Positions 1-12,012 are shown, counted from the first letter of the stretch. The stretch is 64,000 nucleotides of DNA from Cryptomeria japonica (GCF_030272615.1 NC_081406.1:212200997-212264996); one strand, 5' to 3'. Made by a program: numbers and translations. Notes: a model not told the origin generated them from the sequence alone.

Positions 1-168
1 AAGGGGACTATTGATATGAACTTATTAAATAAATCCTTAGATTTATTAATAAGAAGATGAAAGAGATTTAATCAAATTGCTAATGAATTCAATTAAATTG
101 GGAAGAGAAATTAATTAAATAATTGCTTATTTAATTAATTATCTTTATACCGTTTTTAGGTGTATACA
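1..168 (-). mobile_element. LTR-like fragment, terminal part (weak)
   Basis: On the minus strand this begins TGTATACACCTAAAAACGG and continues into TTAATTAAATAA-rich sequence. Similar starts (TGTGGACACTAAAAAATTG at 57652 on the plus strand, and AGACACCTAAAAATGTC ending near 55320 on the minus strand) suggest one LTR superfamily. The left side is cut by the window edge, no target duplication can be tested, and no polypurine tract is seen beside it. Confidence 0.3.
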
Positions 169-656
169 TTAGTATTATATTATTGTATATTATGATATAC
201 TATTATTATATTATGATTAATATTATTTAATATTATTTTATTACTATTATATTATTTTTTATATTTTCACATTATTATAATATTAATTGTATATTATTAT
301 ATAAAAGACCTACATTAATGCTCAAATAACTTCTATTGTAAAAAAAAAAGAACTTACCCATCATTATTGATTTTTATTAATCTTTGATTTCACATTTGTT
401 GTTTTAGTTTTAAATGGTTTCATTAAATTCACTAATCATCCAACTTTGTTGTTTATGTAGAAGTTATATAAAACCCTTGACTCTAAACACTATAATCATT
501 AAAGACACAAAATCTTCTTGAAAGTTGACAATAGACATTTGTTTAGAAATACAAAACACACTTGCCTTCGTTGTGTGTGGGATCGGGGTGACATCATATA
601 TGTCATCTTTGATCAATCACTGATTTATGTAATGGAATAAACATCTATCTTTGTAT
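169..656. other. AT-rich intergenic DNA, nothing recognised
   Basis: TTATTATATT-type low-complexity DNA followed by ordinary AT-rich sequence. No ORF, repeat boundary or RNA gene is visible. Confidence 0.5.
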
Positions 657-661
657 GTATT

Positions 662-1825
662 TGTAGCGTCCTAAAATTGCGACACTTGCAATTTCGACTG
701 CATTTCGGTCTTCACGATGGCGACGCAACACGCATGGAGACCCCAAAACTCTCTCACGACACTGAAAACTGCATTTTTCAAGCACCCTGGCCTGAACCTC
801 CTTGCACCCTGATGTCCCGGGAGGTGGGACCAGAGCGCCCAGCGCCCTGGTCCCTGGGTCCTATTTTGGGCCCGGTTTCCTAAGTGATATCGGGTCTTTT
901 TTATTGCAATTTGGAAATATACTTCCCTGGTCGGCCTAAGGTCGGGAAAATCAGTCTATCAGCCCTAAATGACAAGTATATAAACTACATTTTCCTCTTT
1001 CATTGGATATGATGGAAAAGGCGTGAAAACTATACTCAAGCATTCAAGTATTCAAGCAATTGATCATTCCAAGTCTCCATTCAAGGCTAAGTGTTGCATT
1101 CAAGACAAGGATTCAACCATTGAAGAGGAGATCACATACTACTACAACATACAACATCTAAACCTTCGCACATAAGGATACAAACATCCTTAGAACAAGG
1201 TATTAGTACTTGTTTTACAGTCATTTACATTTACAGCACTTGCTCATTTCTTGGTTAATTCCAAAACCGGGGTTTGACCTAAAGGCAAACCCCTAATCCC
1301 TAACCCCCCAATCGTCTTCGTTTTTCTGTGTGTAGGTTGCAGGTACGCGGCTGAAATTGAAGATCTGGAATCCTTGTGCAGAGACGAACAGATCCCCCTT
1401 CGTTTCGCAGATTTTTCGAAGGACCGTGGCGCCGGGCGCCATCGTCCCGACAACTTTTGCTCAAATTTGCAGGACAACGCCATATCGACATTTTACTGCT
1501 AATTCCAGGTCCGCAGCTTCATCCTATAACCCGAACTCAGTTTATAAGCGAATCTTTATGACTTTCTATGCATCCTTAGCTTAATTTCCTTAATCAACAT
1601 TCTTTACAAAAGAGGGTAGCCTTGCTTTCCTAACCCTTGAAATTCATTTAGCATCCAATCTTACATTGTGTGGGATTGGATCTAGTGGGTTTCAACCCCT
1701 CTTTTGAATGTAAAGTCTCTCCCCTAAGTGAAAACCCATCGAATCCTAGCGAACCTCCCTTCTCTCTCCTTGGAGTTAGAAGAGGGGAGACCAACTAGGG
1801 TTCGACCGCGATTTTCCGCTTTACA
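662..1825 (+). mobile_element. Solo LTR (copy 1), 1164 bp
   Basis: The element starts TGTAGCGTCC and ends CGCTTTACA, so it has TG...CA termini. It is flanked by a perfect 5-bp direct repeat GTATT (657-661 and 1826-1830), the target duplication of an LTR-retrotransposon. A TATATAAA box lies at 977-984. No internal retroelement domain adjoins it, so it is a solo LTR left by LTR-LTR recombination. It is more GC-rich than the flanks. It aligns along its length with the LTR at 3354-4514: both share the TGTAG..TCCTAAA start, a GGTTAATTC/TAAAAC block followed by GGGGTTTGA, and a TTACA end. Small ORFs inside it are not conserved and are judged non-coding. Confidence 0.85.
977..984 (+). promoter_or_regulatory. 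LTR TATA box (copy 1)
   Basis: TATATAAA about 315 bp into the LTR. The sister LTR has TATAAAA at 3664-3670, about 310 bp in, so the position is conserved. It implies plus-strand U3-R orientation. Confidence 0.5.
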
Positions 1826-1830
1826 GTATT

Positions 1831-3348
1831 TTATAAGATACATTAATAAGCGAGTGTATATCACAAAAAAAATACATGAAAATAGCAGGAATGAATGAGA
1901 TGTAATAACGACAACTTATTTCCAACGTGAGACAATTTTTCTAGTCCCAAGTTTTCTTGTAGGGGAAGCCCATCGACTAATTCTTTTAATACAAACATAA
2001 ATAATCTTAGAAGCAAAAAAATGCTTCATTTATTTAGTACTTATATGATTCCTCCTATGTACAACCTTATGATTATTTTTCTCTTCAGTAACCTCTATGG
2101 ACTTCACTTGAGGCTCAAGTGATGGGTGCATAGGAAGGATATGGTTCATCTCATGATCCACTTTGTTGTCACTTGCCTCCATCTCCTCTATGGTGTTCCA
2201 CAACTTCAAACTATGTAGTTAATGTTTAGTCTAGAAGGTGAAACTGGGATCCTCAAATTAGGACGTGTGAAATAAACTTAGAGGATAGATTCTAGTGCAA
2301 CCACCTATAATAGCCCTACACTGATCCATGGTGTATTAATTTTGTAAGTGCTCTAGAGAGAAAAATATTGCTTTTCTACGAACACCATAACTTCAACATC
2401 TTGATAGAGAAGGTCTAAAGGAAAGGACAAAGAACTTAGAAGACTGGTATGATAGAATAAGTTCTATTCCAATCAAAGAATCCAATATGTGTACATGTTA
2501 ATGGATTCAAGAGATGAATTTCTCATGTGAGAGAAAAATGTGGGTATATATAAGATACTCCACTAAAAATGTGATTATACAACCCATGTGAAACAATAGG
2601 ATATATAGTCACATGTATAGTACATCTTAACCAAACATCAAATGTATCTTAACCAAACATCAAATGTACAAGTCACATGTACATCCTATCTAAGTAGATA
2701 CCTACCTAAGTAAGCATATCCTATCTCAAGCATATAATATGAAATAAAGTAAATGCAGAAAAATAAAATGATGCACCAATAGAGCTAATTTATGAAGTGC
2801 AATATTTTGGATAATAAAAATAGATTTTGGGTTAGTGCCAACAACTTTTTTAAAATAGTCAAACAAGATGCTTAGATAATCCATTAATAACATCCATACA
2901 AAATCGTGTAAAATAGAGAGATAAAATTGTTGACTTTGATAACATGATATTGACTTTGAAAGCTTTGGCTATATGAGAAATGCTAGATATCTATAAATTA
3001 TAGGCTTGAGATGGTTTAATTGTTAGATACTTATGATAAATGAGTTCTAATATTTCTAGATGTATGCATGAGATCATATCTATGATCTTTTCCTTTGATG
3101 GTTTTCAACTACATGATTTTATTTGATGTAGAATTTTAGCGTTACTACTGATATAACAAGTTTCCAATTGACTATAATTATGTATGAGAAATTTTGGTAA
3201 TAAAGAGCATATTTGTATTGCAATATATAAAGTGAAGGTTGTATGACATCCTTGAAAACAATGAAGCCCCTAATTAAATTTAACTATATCAAGACACATA
3301 AATAGATATTTTGGAAGCTAGACAACTATTATTGAGATTACTTTATTG
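1831..3348. other. Intergenic DNA without recognisable gene
   Basis: No credible ORF. One short direct repeat is visible near 2628-2668, with a ~24-bp unit containing TCTTAACCAAACATCAAATG present twice. Nothing else was recognised. Confidence 0.5.
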
Positions 3349-3353
3349 AATAT

Positions 3354-4514
3354 TGTAGTATCCTAAATTGTACTCCCTTACAAATTTGTCCTTATTTGGG
3401 CCCTCACCTTGGCATTCATGTCCCAAGGTCTGATCAAAGTCATGGCTCTCCTCATACCATGCAATAAGTTCATCTTTTTCAATATGCACACTTTCTACCC
3501 CCCATTTCTTAGTCCCTGATTGGTCAAGATCAGGTCACTAGCGCTCTGGTCCTCCCAATCAAGATCCATTTTTGGGCCCCTTAATGGTAACATCATTTTG
3601 GCAAGGACCTAGATCTCGTGTTAGCTCATGTCAAAAAATTAATTTGTTTTTTTAACAAGCATGTATAAAAGGAGGTCTACCCCTCTCATTTCAAAAATCA
3701 CCTAAGATATTCATGCAACCAATTCAAGCAATCAAGCATTCAAATTCAAGTGAGCAAGCAATTAGTATTCTTTCAAGCATTGGAGCAGAAGTAAGGTCAA
3801 GATTGAAGCATTGGAGTTGACATTGATGTTCTATGTTTATGAAGACTTCATGAAACCCTAATTCCTTGTGGAGACAAATAGAAATCCATTAAAAGGTATA
3901 TTATTGGTGTTTTCAGACTTTATTTATCATTTCCCTCAAAATGAAATCATTTCTATTACAACAATTCAATTACATTTAATTTCTATTTCATGGTTAATTC
4001 TAAAACTGGGGTTTGATCTAAGGAAATCCCCTAATCCCAATGATTTTACCTTCTATACTATGTGCAAGAACACATATAGAGATGCAATCCTCAAAATTGA
4101 CTTTATTTATAAAGACGGACAACTTCCCCTTTGGATGATGAAAAGTACGCAGGACCAGAGCGACGCGTATTCTGGTCTCAACATTTTAGGAGATCCTTTT
4201 GGGAATAGATCTAAGCACTCACATATTACTCAGATCTAGGTTCGTGGCTTGATCTACCGATTGTAGCACACTATTTATGTGTTTTTACTTCAATTCTAGC
4301 ACATTTACCCTAATTTCAACATTTTCACAATTCAACTTAAAAGACTATAATCAACCCCCAATATAATGAATCTAATAGAATTATCGGCCCTATCCTTATT
4401 GATTTGTGGTTAGATCTATTGGGTTGACTCCTCTTTAATGTAGTGGTACTTAGGTACAATATTAGCAGTTTTACTACATAATTGGGTGAAACCCTAATAT
4501 TTTCACCTATTACA
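3354..4514 (+). mobile_element. Solo LTR (copy 2), 1161 bp
   Basis: Starts TGTAGTATCC and ends CTATTACA. It is flanked by AATAT (3349-3353) and AATAC (4515-4519), a 5-bp target duplication with one mismatch. A TATAAAA box is at 3664-3670. Length and motif order match copy 1 (1164 bp), but the two are strongly diverged. They also have different target duplications, so they are separate old insertions and not the two ends of one element. The 123-codon reading frame at 3868-4239 lies inside the LTR and resembles no known protein. Confidence 0.75.
3664..3670 (+). promoter_or_regulatory. LTR TATA box (copy 2)
   Basis: TATAAAA followed by GGAGG, at the same relative position as the TATA box in copy 1. 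Confidence 0.5.
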
Positions 4515-4876
4515 AATACTATATAGATTCTCTTTACTAATAAGTGCTTCTCTTGGTTGATATTTAATGATGAAAAGTGATCCATGATGGTGCCCTTAAA
4601 TAAATAACCCTAGCTTCACATAATTCAAAACTTATTCCATGAATATTGACAGGTGGTGGCTATATCTTGAGAATGTTGACCTCAAAAGTGGGAAATTTCA
4701 ATTGCAAAACTAGATGACTAGATTGTGCACATGATTTTATAGTCTGTAATGTCTAGTGGATATGATCATATATTTGATCTAGCCAAAGAAGGGAAAGGTA
4801 TTGAGAATTATGCTAGAGTTGAATTGAAGTGACATATTTCAAATAAAAAAGGGATTGATTTAGGATTAGATTCAAA

Positions 4877-5820
4877 GGTAAGTGCACCAAGATGGGGGAC
4901 CAAAAAATTGCCACTTTAGTTATTGGCCCCTAGTGGAGCATATCACAAGAACGTTATAATGTGTGAATGATAAGGCTTGACCAAACCATAACATGTTCAC
5001 ATTATAATGTGAGAATGTTATAGTATGTTAGTGTTATAATGCAAACATGTTATGGCTTGGTAGTGACCGAGCCTAGGCTCGTTCACTACCAAGCCAAAAT
5101 GTGAATGCATTTTGGAGAAGTAGAAAACATGCTCGTATTTTGGAGAAATAAAAATGTTTCTAACTTTCCATCTTTGTCCTCAAGCTAGACACAATCTCCT
5201 AATTAGAATTATAAGCCACATTTCAATATGTGTTTTTCCTTTCTTATACAAGAGATAAGTCAAATTGACTCCAGACCACTCAAAACTACTCCAAAATGAA
5301 CTAGAAAATATGACAACCTTGGAAATGACTATGTCAACATTTGATACTACTCAAAACATATCTACATTCACTTTATAAGCACCAATTAAAGTGTTCTTAT
5401 CACATGACCATATTGCATTAAGAATTTCTACACATACAAGGTCATATTCCATGCTTGATTCCAACATCAAAGCACGCAAAGATACTCTAGATCATACCAT
5501 TACAATTCAATTACATCATTATCCTCTTGGAGTGTTCAATATACCTATCATCGATGTTTAGAATTCTTATTTCGTAATATAATATAATACAACTTTGAAA
5601 GAATGAAAGGATGAAGAAGAACTAGTGTTGAGGAAGGTGGAAGGGCTCTCCAATGTTGATCTTGAACCAAGTCCACTGGTCCCCAATAATGGTTTGCAAT
5701 GCCACTTTAACATGTGAAACCCTTAGGTCCACCCCATTATGCCTGTGGAGATAGTCACATGACCCATATAGTGGCATCTTGAGACCTCCTTTTGGTCCCT
5801 CATCTTGGTGCACTTACCCT
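4877..5820. repeat. Possible terminal-inverted-repeat element, ~0.94 kb
   Basis: GGTAAGTGCACCAAGATG (from 4877) and its reverse complement ending at 5818 form an inverted pair of about 28 bp with one mismatch, continuing into GGGACCAAA / TTTGGTCCC. The interior has no transposase-like ORF. No clear target duplication is seen outside the arms, so this may be a MITE-like element or two inverted copies of a small repeat. Confidence 0.35.
5054..5095. repeat. 42-bp near-perfect palindrome
   Basis: GGCTTGGTAGTGA (5054-5066) is mirrored by TCACTACCAAGCC (5083-5095) around CGAGCCTAGGCTCG, itself a perfect palindrome. Only the pair 5067/5082 mismatches. It is far more GC-rich than the surroundings. 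Confidence 0.8.
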
Positions 5821-6104
5821 CAATGAGTGTATCAAAAGAGCCAAAGTGGTTGTTAACACCACACATTTACATTCATACAAGTGGTATAAAATAAATAAGT
5901 AAAAGTGTGAAGTATGCATTTTTCTCCTCTACAATAACATAAAAACAACCATAAAATAAAGAACATAAAAAACATGATGCAATTTAAAAATTTAAAATAG
6001 TGGATTTTAAGCTTTATGGAAGAACTTAAACAATTTATGAGTCGTAACTTCAACAAGTGATCAAACAAACTAATGTGTGTATCAATAAGTGAAATAATTA
6101 GACT

Positions 6105-6594
6105 CTCAACTCACAAGTTGTAGGTTGAGAGTTCAAATCATGTAATCTAATTTTTTTTAAAAATAATTATTCACATGAGGTTTCAAATCACTTTACCTAA
6201 TCTTTTTAACATCAATTTTTTTGGATAATGAGGGTTGATATTGTTGAATCAAATCACTTCACCCAATCTCTTAAATACCTAGTTTTATAGATAATGAGGG
6301 TTATATCATTACATTGAATCATGTAAACACCCATTTTTGCATTATAGGTTCAAATCATTGTGGCTAATATTTTTAATACCTAGTTATTTTATATACGATG
6401 GTTTATATATAACTACATGTACTTAGTTTTTTATAGGAGGATTAAAATTACTACATCTAATCCTGTAAAAAATTAATTGTGTGTAAGAGGTTTCCAATTG
6501 ATTAATCTATTTTATTTTTTAAATAGATGGTTGTTTATAAGAGGGTCTATATTAGGCATACTAACCTTTAAAAAACAAAACATATGGAGGGTTC
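6105..6594. repeat. Degenerate ~53-bp minisatellite, left segment
   Basis: About nine diverged units of roughly 40-65 bp, each opening with a form of GGTTCAAATCATTACATC, passing through CTAATCTTTTAAATA and ending in TATAAGGAG-like sequence. The array resumes at 12013 on the other side of the Gypsy insertion. The 5-bp target duplication GGTTC is the start of a unit. Confidence 0.6.
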
Positions 6595-7400
6595 TGAAGC
6601 AGTCATTGGTTAGGAGGGACCTCAAAGAGATCAGTCCAGACCAAATGACAAGAGTAAAAATAATGGAAACATAAAGAAATGATGGGGGCGATGCAGAACA
6701 GATCGAATTATAACATGAAAATTGATTACAACCAATCGGTAATAACCGGGTTACAAAAATCAGCTCACAGGCCCGCTAAAACATGTTCAAAGTACAAAAT
6801 ATGTCACAACCGGTACCTTCAATCTTAAGATCTATCTTCTACGCTCAATCTAACTTCTTGATTACATTATAATGCTTGATTACAATTATTTATACAATCC
6901 AAGGGGATCTGGTCGGCCTAAAAAAGGGATCAAAACTCGAAGAACAAGACCTAACGCGCAAAACCAACAAGGTCGGCCTCTGCCAAGAGATTCCTCCAAA
7001 AAATATAAAGGATGAAGTGTAGATCATGGGAAAATGTCGACCACATGCCAAGAAACATCAAAATCAACTCTTAGGGCTCCACAAGCTACAAAAGGGATCC
7101 GGTAGATCACAAATGCAAATAGGTCTAGGCAACTAGTAATAGGAAAGTGTCAACCGGTGATAGGAAGCTGTCTTAGAAATCGATAGCGATAAATTGCCGG
7201 AAAATGATCCAAATGCTCCATGGTTTGGGAATAAGGAAGATGATTAAGTCTTCAAGAAAAAACCAACTCCCATTATCCGATGAGCCAAATATGGGACACA
7301 CAGAAAGAAATGTTGAAACTTCAAATAGAAAGCAAAAATAAAAAGGAAAATATTTTTGGTTAATGCAAGATTGCTATGAATCGGGGATGTTCCTGCATCA
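6595..7400 (-). repeat. 3' LTR of the first Gypsy element
   Basis: 806 bp, TGAAGCAGTC to CCTGCATCA on the plus strand. Equal in length to the partner at 11207-12012. Because the element is on the minus strand, this is its 3' LTR. Confidence 0.85.
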
Positions 7401-7439
7401 AACATCTGGGGTTATTGAAAAAAAAGTGAGTCTCTCACT

Positions 7440-8960
7440 TTGCTGAGGTCAAAGAAAAACCAAGGAGGTCTACCTCTACTTGAGAAATCCAAGATGAATC
7501 TTCAATTGGTATATCCTTCCACTTCACAAGATACTCTTTATACTAACTGCTCTGGGTACTACACCCAATCCCACTATCCAAAATCTCTTCAATCTGATTT
7601 GGTTCCTTCTGGGGCAACTATTTCTCCAAGTTAGCAATATTGTCCTCACTGAATTTTGGTTCATGATACTCATGAAGATCTGCAATGTTAAACACAGGTT
7701 AAATACTCAGACTATCTGGTAACTCCACTTCATATGCATTCCCAGAACTGAACTTCCTCAAAATCTTGCAAGGTCCAAACTTTTTCATCTGCAATTTGTT
7801 ATAAGTTCCAACCGAGAATCTCTCTTTTTTAGATACACCATCACTTCATTGCCAACTTCAAATTCCTTATGTCTCCTCTTCTCATCTTCCTTCTCCTTAT
7901 ACTTTCTATTCATGTCCTCCAAATGTTTCTTAACTTGAATATGTAAGTCCTTCATGTGATCTGCAAATTCTTTTGCTTCTGAACTTCTCCGGACTTCACT
8001 GCTAATATCTCTTAATTTTGATATACCTCTAGGATGCACTCTGGTAACAATCTCAAAAGGTGTTCTTCCGGTACTCCTATTTACTGAATTGTTGTAGGCA
8101 AACTCTGCTTGTGCGAGGATCAAATCCCAACTTCTGGTTTTATCTCCAACTAAACATCTCAACAAATTTTCCAAGCTTCGGTTAACTACTTATGCCTATC
8201 CATTAGTCTGTGGATGAAAAGTAGAACTGAACTTCAAATCTATTTTCATCTTCTTCCAAAGTGTTCTCCAAAAATAGCCAACAAACTTAGTGTCTCTATC
8301 TGAAACTACGCTCTTAGGTAATCCATGCAATCTCACTACTTCCTTGAAAAATAGGTCTTCTACATGTAATGCATCTTATGTCTTCTTACAAGGTGTGAAA
8401 TGAGCCATCTTCCATAATCTATCCACTACCACAAATATAGAATCATTCCCTCTCGGTGTTTTAGGCAATCCAAGTATGAAATCCATGCTTATATCCTCCC
8501 AAGGTCTTACTGGTACTATCAAAGGTTTATACAATCCCACATTATGACTACTACCCTTTGCAACTTGACAAACTCTACAACTTTGCACATATTTCCTAAC
8601 ATCCTTATGAATCTAGGGCCAAAAGTATTGCTCACTCACCAATGTTGTTGTTTTTTCAATACCAAAATGTCTGACTAATCCTCCACTATGTTTCTCCTTT
8701 ATCAGATTCTCCCTCATAGAACTCTTAGGTATGCACAACTGAACTCCTCTGAATAGCATCCCATCCTGAATGAAGTAATCCAACCACTTACTTCTATCTA
8801 CCATAATCAGTTCTCTACATGCTCTCCACAGTTCTGCAAAATCTGGGGCATCATCATACAAAGTCTTCAATTCCTCAAATCCTAATACTATCATTCTCAT
8901 CTTTGTCAGAAAATTCCTTCTCCTAATCAATGCATCAACATTTTTTTTTAGATTTCCCAC
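7440..8960 (-). pseudogene. Gypsy integrase and chromodomain, broken
   Basis: Reading leftward, the H2C2 zinc-finger region ends HFGIEKTTTLVSEQYFWP near 8613. It is followed by a core start with [13 protein letters not shown] and [15 protein letters not shown] (8376-8588). Next comes a C-terminal part with AQAEFAYNNSVNRSTGRTPF (7785-8174). A chromodomain remnant near 7470-7580 reads IEEILDSG and then YKEYLVKWKDIP, with a stop between them. A chromodomain after integrase is the mark of chromoviruses and would target insertion to modified chromatin. Stops and frame changes separate the pieces, so no functional enzyme is encoded. Confidence 0.8.
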
Positions 8961-9105
8961 TTCTATTATTCAACACAAAGGTGCAACTCTGCAAAAAATC
9001 TACCCATCTCATATGTCTCTGATTCAACTTACTCTGATTGTTCAAATACTACAAGGCTTGATGATCTGTATACAACAAAAACTCCTTAGGAAACAAGTAA
9101 TGTCT

Positions 9106-10771
9106 TTACTTCTTCAAGGCTTGAACTATGACATAAAACACCTGATCATACACTGAATATCTCCTCCAGGCATCATTCAATTTCTCACTAAAATAAGCTA
9201 CTGCTCTCCCTTCTTGACTCAAGACTGCTCCTATTGTTGTTCCACTTGCATCACAATCCACTTGAAATACTTTATTGAAATTCGGTAAAGCTAACACAGG
9301 TTGCTCAATCACTTTCTACTTCAACAGTTCAAAAAATTTTGTTTGCTCCGGTGGTCCACTTGAATTCCTTCTGATCTCCCCTCATGGTCTTAGTCATAGG
9401 GTTACAAACTGAACTAGAATTTCTGATGAATTTTTGGTAGAAACTAGCCAATCCATGAAATGATCTTACCTCTCCAATGCTTTCTAGTGTAGGCCACAAA
9501 ACAATTGCTTTTACTTTCTCAGGGTCCATCTTCAAACCATCCTCAAATATTACAAATGCCAAATAGACTAACTCATCCTTCATGAAAGTACACTTCTTAA
9601 TATTTATCAACAACTTTTCTTCTCTCAACCTTTGCAAAAATTGTCTCAAATGCAACAAATGCTCCTCTTTTGTATTACTGAGAATAAGAAGGTCATCCAA
9701 ATATACAATAACAAATTTACCCAAGAATTTCTTCAATACCTCATTCATCAGCCTCATGAAAGTACTTGGTGCATTGGTTAACCCAAAAGGAATTACCAAC
9801 CATTCATGCAGTCCTTCATTTGTCTTGAATGTTGTCTTCCACTCATCTCCTTCTCTGATCCTGATCTAATGATATCCACTCTTCAAATCTATCTTTGTAA
9901 AGTATTTAGCTCCACTCAAACAGTCCATTATGTCATCCATCCTAGGAAAAGGAAACCGGTATTTCACTGTGATTTTGTTTATTTCTCTGGAATTGGTACA
10001 CATTCTCCACTCTCCATTTTTCTTAGGTGTTAATACAATTAGTACTACACAAGGGCTCATACTTTCTCTGATCAAACCTTTCTTCAATAGCTTTTGCACT
10101 TGTCTATTCAGTTCTTCATTCTCTGTCGGTGTCATTCGGTGTGCAACTTTGTTAGGCAAACTAGCTCCGAGAACCAGGTCCATACAATGACTTATACTTC
10201 TCATAGGTGGCAATCCATCAGGTACATTATCTAAAATGATGTCTTCATATTCTGTCAGCAAATCTTTTATCTCTTCTGGTTGTTCCTCTTCATGCTCTGG
10301 ATTCTCAGTCTTCCTAGGGATTAAGACAAAGCACACATTCTCATGTCTCAATCCATCCAGGAATTTTCTTCCATCTACCAAATAGATTCTAGCATTCGTA
10401 AAAACTTCATTCTTCAAAGGTTCCTCCAAGGGCAACAAGGTTTTCTTCATCCCATTGGCCACAATAGTGTATGTATTCTTCCTCCCATCATGTATTGCCT
10501 GTCTATCAAACTGCCAAGGTCTACCCAATAAAAGATGACAAATATCCATAGGCATAATATCACACAAGACTTCATCATGATAATTCCCAATTTTTAATTT
10601 CACTAAACATTGCTCACTTACTAACAACTTATGTTCATCCCGAATCCATGCTATCTGATAAGGTTTAGGGTGTTTCAATCTCTCCCAATTCAACTTATTC
10701 ACCATCTCTTCTGAAACATGATTATCTGAACTACCACTATCAATAACAACTTTACAACACTTCAAAATCAA
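9106..10771 (-). pseudogene. Gypsy protease, reverse transcriptase and RNase H, broken
   Basis: The piece at 10771-9866 carries an aspartic protease with the active-site triplet in VIDSGSSDNHV and CHLLLGRPWQFDR, followed by RT motifs [10 protein letters not shown] and FTKIDLKSGYH. A TAG at 9866-9868 replaces the conserved Q of GYHQIR. The RT resumes in the piece from 9799 to 9329 with [19 protein letters not shown] and the catalytic YLDD. RNase H follows at 9312-9106 with [19 protein letters not shown]. The enzymes would copy element RNA into DNA; here they are inactive because of stops and frameshifts. The protein is closely similar in motif wording to the Gypsy element at 33741-41601. Confidence 0.85.
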
Positions 10772-10774
10772 AAT

Positions 10775-10920
10775 ATTTCTCCACCTCTGAGATCCAATCC
10801 ATCAATTCATCCAAATCCAAATTTCCATCATATTCCAGTGGGGTAAAATGAGGTTTAGTATTCACCCTACTCAAAACCATCAAAAACCTTTCCTCATCCA
10901 AATCAACTGTCAGTGGGTTT
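10775..10920 (-). pseudogene. Gypsy gag N-terminal remnant fused to protease by deletion
   Basis: Minus-strand translation gives KPHFTPLEYDGNLDLDELMD and then WISEVEKYFDFE. This matches the start of the gag domain of the second Gypsy (LPHFSGRMDIDTVMEWIEGM). The sequence then runs directly into the protease, so most of gag, including the zinc knuckle, is missing. An internal deletion best explains this. Confidence 0.6.
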
Positions 10921-11190
10921 ACTTGTTCTGTCGGGGCTTCTTCTCCTTCATCTTCACTTACATCTTCAATGTGTCAACCTCTTCTCTGGGATGTCTCCAC
11001 GGCTTCCAACTAGGCTTCTATTCCTCGCAATATTTCCATCACAACAGGGTCTGCATTCCCACACACTCCACCATTCCTAGTCCCTTTTTGCATCATCGTT
11101 TACACCAGTCCTATGCAGCTGTAGGTCAGATCCATAGTCCACCACCCTACAACAAAATTCTCAGGACAATGCAACCTTTAAAAGGAAAAC

Positions 11191-11204
11191 TCACTCTGAT
11201 ACCA
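11191..11204 (-). promoter_or_regulatory. Primer binding site of the first Gypsy element
   Basis: Minus-strand TGGTATCAGAGTGA, 2 nt inside the 5' LTR. It resembles the initiator tRNA-Met 3' end complement (TGGTATCAGAGC) used by most plant LTR elements. Confidence 0.75.
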
Positions 11205-11206
11205 CT

Positions 11207-12012
11207 TGAAGCAGTCACAGATTAGGAGAGACCTCAAAGAGACTAGTCCAGACCAATCAGCAAGAGTAAACACAACGGAAACACAAAGACATGATGGGGG
11301 AGATGCAGAATAGATCAAATTATAACATAAAAATTGATTACAACCAATCGGTAATAACCGAGTTATAGAAAATGGCTCACAAGCCTACTAAAACATGTTC
11401 AAAGTATAGAATAGGTCACAATCAGGACCTTCAATCTTATGATCTATCTTCTACGCTTAGTCTAACTTCTTGATTACATTCTAATTCTCGATTACAATGA
11501 TTCATACAATCCAAGGGGATCTAGTCAGTCCAAAAAGGGATCAAAACCCAAAGAACAAGACCTAACATGCAAAACCAACAAGGTCGGCCTCCGCCAAGAG
11601 ATTCCTCCGGAAAATCCAAAGGATGAAGTGTAGATCATGGGAAAAGGTTGGCCACATGCCAAGAAACATCAGAATCAACGCTCAGGGGTCCACAAGCTAC
11701 ATAAGAGATTTGGTAGATCACAAATGCAGATAGGTCAAGGCAACCATTAATAAGAAAATGTCAACCAAAGACAGGAAACTATCTCAGAAACTAGTAGTGA
11801 TAACTTGCCAGAAAACAATCCAAATGCTCCACGGTTTGGGAATAAGGAAGATGATCAAGTCTTCAAGAAAAATCCAACTCCACAGGATCCGGCGAGCCAA
11901 ATCTGGGGCACACGGAAAAAAATGTTGAAACTGCAAACAAAAAGCAAAAACAAAAAGGAAAATATTTTTGATTGATGCAAGATTGCTATGAATCGGGGAT
12001 GCTCCTGCATCA
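11207..12012 (-). repeat. 5' LTR of the first Gypsy element
   Basis: 806 bp, adjoining the primer binding site, so it is the 5' LTR of the minus-strand element. The right border is set by GGTTC at 12013-12017. Confidence 0.85.

Larger units (their letters stand above)
6595..12012 (-). mobile_element. Ty3/Gypsy chromovirus-type LTR retrotransposon, decayed (5418 bp)
   Basis: Two 806-bp LTRs (6595-7400 and 11207-12012) begin TGAAGCAGTCA and end CCTGCATCA on the plus strand. They are flanked by the target duplication GGTTC (6590-6594, 12013-12017). A tRNA-Met type primer site TGGTATCAGAGTGA lies on the minus strand at 11204-11191. Order from right to left is gag remnant, protease, reverse transcriptase, RNase H, integrase, chromodomain, which is the Gypsy order. 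Visual LTR identity is roughly 85%, so the insertion is old. Stops and frameshifts break pol, and the middle of gag is deleted. It interrupts the ~53-bp minisatellite. Confidence 0.9.

Noticed and set aside
3868-4239. 123-codon plus-strand frame
   Set aside because: Inside a solo LTR, not preserved in the sister LTR and without domain.
662-4514. One complete LTR element with LTRs at 662-1825 and 3354-4514
   Set aside because: Each LTR has its own target duplication, they are highly diverged, and no retroelement domain lies between them.
9582-11225. Plus-strand frames at 9582, 9806, 9930, 10343 and 10848
   Set aside because: Shadows of the minus-strand Gypsy pol and gag remnant, which have clear motifs.
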